From Limnoperna fortunei (lineage: Eukaryota; Mollusca; Bivalvia; Mytilida; Modiolidae), in contig OX104117.1 in the NCBI GenBank assembly GCA_944474755.1, positions 62,425,522-62,489,521 on the forward strand: a stretch of 64,000 nucleotides of DNA. Direction: 5' to 3'. The notes beneath the pieces were generated by a model, which was not told the origin of the DNA, did not search any database, and was given only the letters and a program-made list of their open reading frames with translations. Each line of letters begins with the position of its first letter. Positions within the stretch are counted from its first letter, which is position 1. The translations under genes and the position numbers were made by a program. This document shows, piece by piece, positions 61,201 through 64,000 of this stretch.

Positions 61201-63570
61201 ACGATCTGGGAACACAGAATTGAAGTCGATAAATAATAATTACCTATTACAGGTATTTTCGTATTAAATTTATAAAAAATGAAACAAGGAATTAATTAGT
61301 TTTGGGACAGAGATTACATAACAAATGGGTTCGAGTCCGCAAGTATCGATACGAGGCTAAGGACAATGATATTTATTCAAAATGGGTCATATGGAAAATT
61401 GTTCAAATGACTTCGTCATTTTCTTCTCCGGGTACTCCTTGTTCATTTTTTTGCAAGCTTACAAAATAGCGCCATTAGACACAAGCCAACAGCAAATGTA
61501 ACGTGAGAATCGAAAAGATTAAATATACAAGCGTTCACATAGAAGAAATGTAAAATGAAGAGTTTGTGGAAGTAGGTGTGAATCACTGATACCCTAAATC
61601 ACAACACAATGCAGTTAATACTTATAAAATTTAAAATTTGTCTGGGTCGGCCTATAAGTGCCTTTCAAAGTTATATCTTGCAGAGTTGCCATCCATTAAT
61701 TCGCTGCATTCGCTAAGAAAGTGATTAAGTCATTGGAAAAAGCAGCAACTGTTATTTTTATCCAAATTTAAATAAATTGTAAAAAATTATGCGTTTATTT
61801 TGTTAACTTTTAAACATGTCATTTAAAACCAGTGGCTTCAAGTAACTTCTCATGATATTATAAGCGTTATGAAAGGCGAATGCAATCATAAAGCTTGTAG
61901 AACAATAAGTCTCTTTAGTGAGGCCAGCTCTATGGCAGTTCATGGGCAAATCAGTCATTCCAGAAAAATGGGCCTTCTTTTTTCGTTCAAATTCGACTAC
62001 ATGTCGCTTGCTGGTTGTGCTATTATAATATTATATTAAAATGTTTTTATCCTTTCATTCTTTAGACTATGGTCAAGAGAAGAAAAACAAATTAAGAACC
62101 TATCATTTTTTGATAGACATTTTTGTCTTACTGGGGCCGGGAATGTATTGGAAAATGCAATTTTTCTGTGTCGCATCGGTAATAACAGAAAAACGGTGGC
62201 TTAATACGCAGATTTTAAATTTGAAATGTGGAAGTTTTTTTACTAGAAAAGTTACAGATAACTATATAGATTCAAACCGCATTAGCATAGAAAATATCAA
62301 CAAGAATCTATCTATGTGTTCGATTTTAAATTGTTGTCGCCAAACTGTATACAACATCCGTAACAATAATCTAGACCAGCATAAAAAGCCTTTATTAGCG
62401 AAAATTAGAAGGTAATACTCTTGTTTATAAGTTGAAATTAGACAAAGAATAAGAACCTTTCTTAAATTATTAATGATATAAGTCGATTTCAAAACTACAA
62501 TCAAAACAATATATTTTGAATGTCACATTTAAGGCTCTGACCTACATAACGCATTTTTTTTAAATCAGAAAGTGCAAGAATGAATGGGGATCATTCATTG
62601 GGATTCGGTACGCTATATAGAATAAAACTACTTATTTATTCTGTACTAATCCAGATTCATTAGTGTTCTGACATCCGTTACCTCTGACATCCATAACAAT
62701 AGATCTTTCTAAAGAAAAAGAACTGAAAATATCTTACTTTTAATAAAGTTAATTATTTTGTTTGTCACCGGTATATGCAGACGACAAGAACTAACTATGA
62801 CAAAAGCGATTTTAGTGCCAAAAATGTAGACAAAAGACAAAATCAAGTAGTTTTTTTTATATTGCTATGCATTATATAAGCCGAAGTGATGATTACGTGT
62901 TTTGTTATAAGTTTTTAGACAAATTTGTCGTTGAAGATCAGGAAAATCATTTGGAATGAAAATGACGTCATATTGCAAGTAAAAGAAAAAAATTATACTG
63001 ATTTACGTTAGACTGGTAAAATATTACGGAGGTCAGACGAAAAACACAGTTATACATTCTGTTCTATAATGACACCGAAAAATGTATTTTATATATATGT
63101 TTTCGCATAATTTTGAAGTTGTGAGAAAAGCCCCTATAAAGTTTAGGTTTTACTGCATTTGAGGAACTATCTACAAAATAATTAACGTTATGGATGTCAG
63201 ACGAATATAACTTCACCTTGCATAATCACATTAAATAATCCCTACCAATCAAGACAATAAATTTTAATAATTTATATTATTTAAATATGTAGTATATGCT
63301 AAAACTATCTTAGTCTTAACACAATATTCCATTTTAATTATACTTTTTCTCTCCTGTCGTCGTTACGGATGTCAAAAGTCACAATGTTACGGAGATAAGA
63401 AATATCATAATAACACAAAAGAACTTTATTCATGCGTCTAAGCGAAAAAAATAATAAAATATCAGAGTAATTTGATACATTTTGTTATTTTATTTATTAC
63501 AGAACACCGCTGTCCACTGCAATTTGAATTTGATGATGGATCTAGACTAAAAATGAGAGTTTTTATTTAT
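58291..63570 (+). CDS. Unidentified gene, partial three-exon model
   Basis: Exon 1, 58291-58394, reads MDLSVKIARDVQRHGVGDKF then VHLAISLICCDREK and ends at AAAG|GTAATT. Exon 2 starts at 62066 after a strong TTTCATTCTTTAG acceptor, continues in phase (RLWSREEKQIKNLSFFDRHF, CLTGAGNVLENAIFLCRI) and has a GTAATA donor after 62178. Without that splice the frame stops at 62204, giving an 80-residue protein. Exon 3 from 63503 (after TTATTACAG) is in phase: EHRCPLQFEFDDGSRLKMR; its end is unclear. The family is not recognised. A CRE promoter candidate precedes it. Intron 1 is 3.7 kb. An alternative frame at 62041-62411 is probably a shadow. Confidence 0.4.
58884..58965. repeat. Second copy of the AATATATGAATAGG block
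   Basis: It is nearly identical to 57668-57745 (GGTCTGATTTAATAACTCAA, GATTGGGTCCCGTTTAAA, ATATATGAATAGGGTGA). It lies inside intron 1 of the tentative gene, followed by a C homopolymer near 59018. Confidence 0.85.
59385..59750 (-). CDS. Coding-like minus-strand frame, function unknown
   Basis: A 121-codon frame from the ATG at 59750 (MQRHFLRPDEIQTRRSHDQC) to a stop. Base composition is balanced and codon use looks coding, unlike the flanks. An acceptor-like TTTAG lies just upstream and a CCC|GTAAGA donor lies inside the 3' part, so it could be an exon of a minus-strand gene. I recognise no domain. Confidence 0.3.
   Translation of the reverse strand: MQRHFLRPDEIQTRRSHDQCGTRGTVFDKPNKLSGYRLRLVVIIDKEKKRKESNSTSTFTAGSPFENYVLSLRAAALHVMEFTHNSTSQPRRFFITEPLPENVSITILFPVRRENEEIGKE
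59751..62040. other. AT-rich spacer
   Basis: No exon is convincing on either strand. A short SINE-like piece (TTCTCCGGGTACTCC) is at about 61422-61436. Confidence 0.35.
62665..63400. repeat. Scattered inverted motif TTACGGATGTCAGA
   Basis: Minus-orientation copies lie at about 62668 and 62687. Plus-orientation copies lie at about 63023 (TTACGGAGGTCAGACG), 63187 (TTATGGATGTCAGACG) and 63364 (TTACGGATGTCAAAA). A partial copy is near 62353. The orientation switch suggests subterminal repeats of another MITE in intron 2 of the tentative gene; no target duplication was found. Confidence 0.45.
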
Positions 63571-64000
63571 TTTTTCATGGTTTTAGCATATGTATATTTT
63601 TTTTAGAATTATTTTTAGATGTACAAATTATTCCAAAAGTTTAAAAAGCCAAATTCCAAAACTTTTAACTCAACTAATATTAAATTTTTTATAATTTAAA
63701 ACATTTTTAAAGATTCTATAACTGCATAACTTCCGTAACAAATTATGTGCTCATAAAAAGTGTTATGATGTAAAATTCTAATTCATGGTTCTCTTATAAT
63801 AAAGTTTTGTTTCTGAACACGTTTCTATAGACATAGTAAAAAGCTTTATTTTGAATGGAAACATCTGATTAATTACAATTGTTGTTTCATGGTGTTGTAT
63901 ATTGTTCGTTTATAAATAAATTTTCGTTTTACTCTTGATTATTCAATGTTTATGCCCGTTGTCTTTGCAAACAACGAATAAGTATCTTGTTATCTAATAT

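Noticed and set aside
62041..62411. 124-codon plus-strand frame
   Set aside because: A different frame starting after the strong acceptor at 62065 reads as protein in phase with exon 58291-58394, so this frame is probably its shadow.

Overview
The window is animal nuclear DNA, almost certainly from a bivalve mollusc. The evidence is short exons with GT/AG introns, very AT-rich spacers, CA-poor tRNA-derived SINEs, tandem-unit elements of the kind described as pearl elements in bivalves, and terminal hairpins containing CTTCGG that are very common in mollusc genomes. Nothing bacterial (operons, Shine-Dalgarno sites, CRISPR) is present. Gene density is low and transposable elements dominate.

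Layout. 1-13 kb is a nest of short non-autonomous DNA transposons. Their boundaries can be read directly from 8-bp (once 10-bp) target duplications. The same region holds one exon of mitochondrial rRNA methyltransferase MRM2, a decayed LINE endonuclease and an unidentified frameshifted gene fragment. 13.0-16.65 kb (minus strand) is an intact gene predicted to encode a PHD finger, an OTU cysteine-protease domain and a Mutator-like (MULE) transposase domain. 18.7-20.0 kb holds a fragment of an adenain-type protease (Polinton/adenovirus-like) and an orphan promoter-like cluster with three exactly spaced AP-1 type sites. 23.3-33.8 kb (plus strand) is a complete 10-exon gene for a 340-residue flavin-reductase-like protein with a probable mitochondrial leader; its introns carry SINEs, a LINE tail and a Tigger-like element. 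37.5-43.8 kb is a large Helitron-like composite that contains a SINE, a reversed pearl-like piece, an 81-copy AT microsatellite and a hairpin-ended element flanked by perfect 121-bp direct repeats. 44.26-48.53 kb (minus strand) is ribosomal protein S9 (uS4) in four coding exons. 48.9-52.95 kb has two pearl-like elements with exactly 146-bp units (5 and 9 copies), one of them nested inside a DNA transposon whose empty paralogue lies in an RPS9 intron. 53.2-58 kb has more terminal-inverted-repeat elements, a LINE tail split by a SINE, and a 66-bp-arm hairpin. 58.2-63.6 kb may hold the start of an unidentified plus-strand gene with a CRE-containing promoter.

The genes look functionally independent (cytosolic ribosome, mitochondrial rRNA modification, flavin chemistry, transposition). 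Most of the structure in the window comes from nested transposition. Gene models were built by hand from splice sites and reading-phase agreement; no similarity search was possible.
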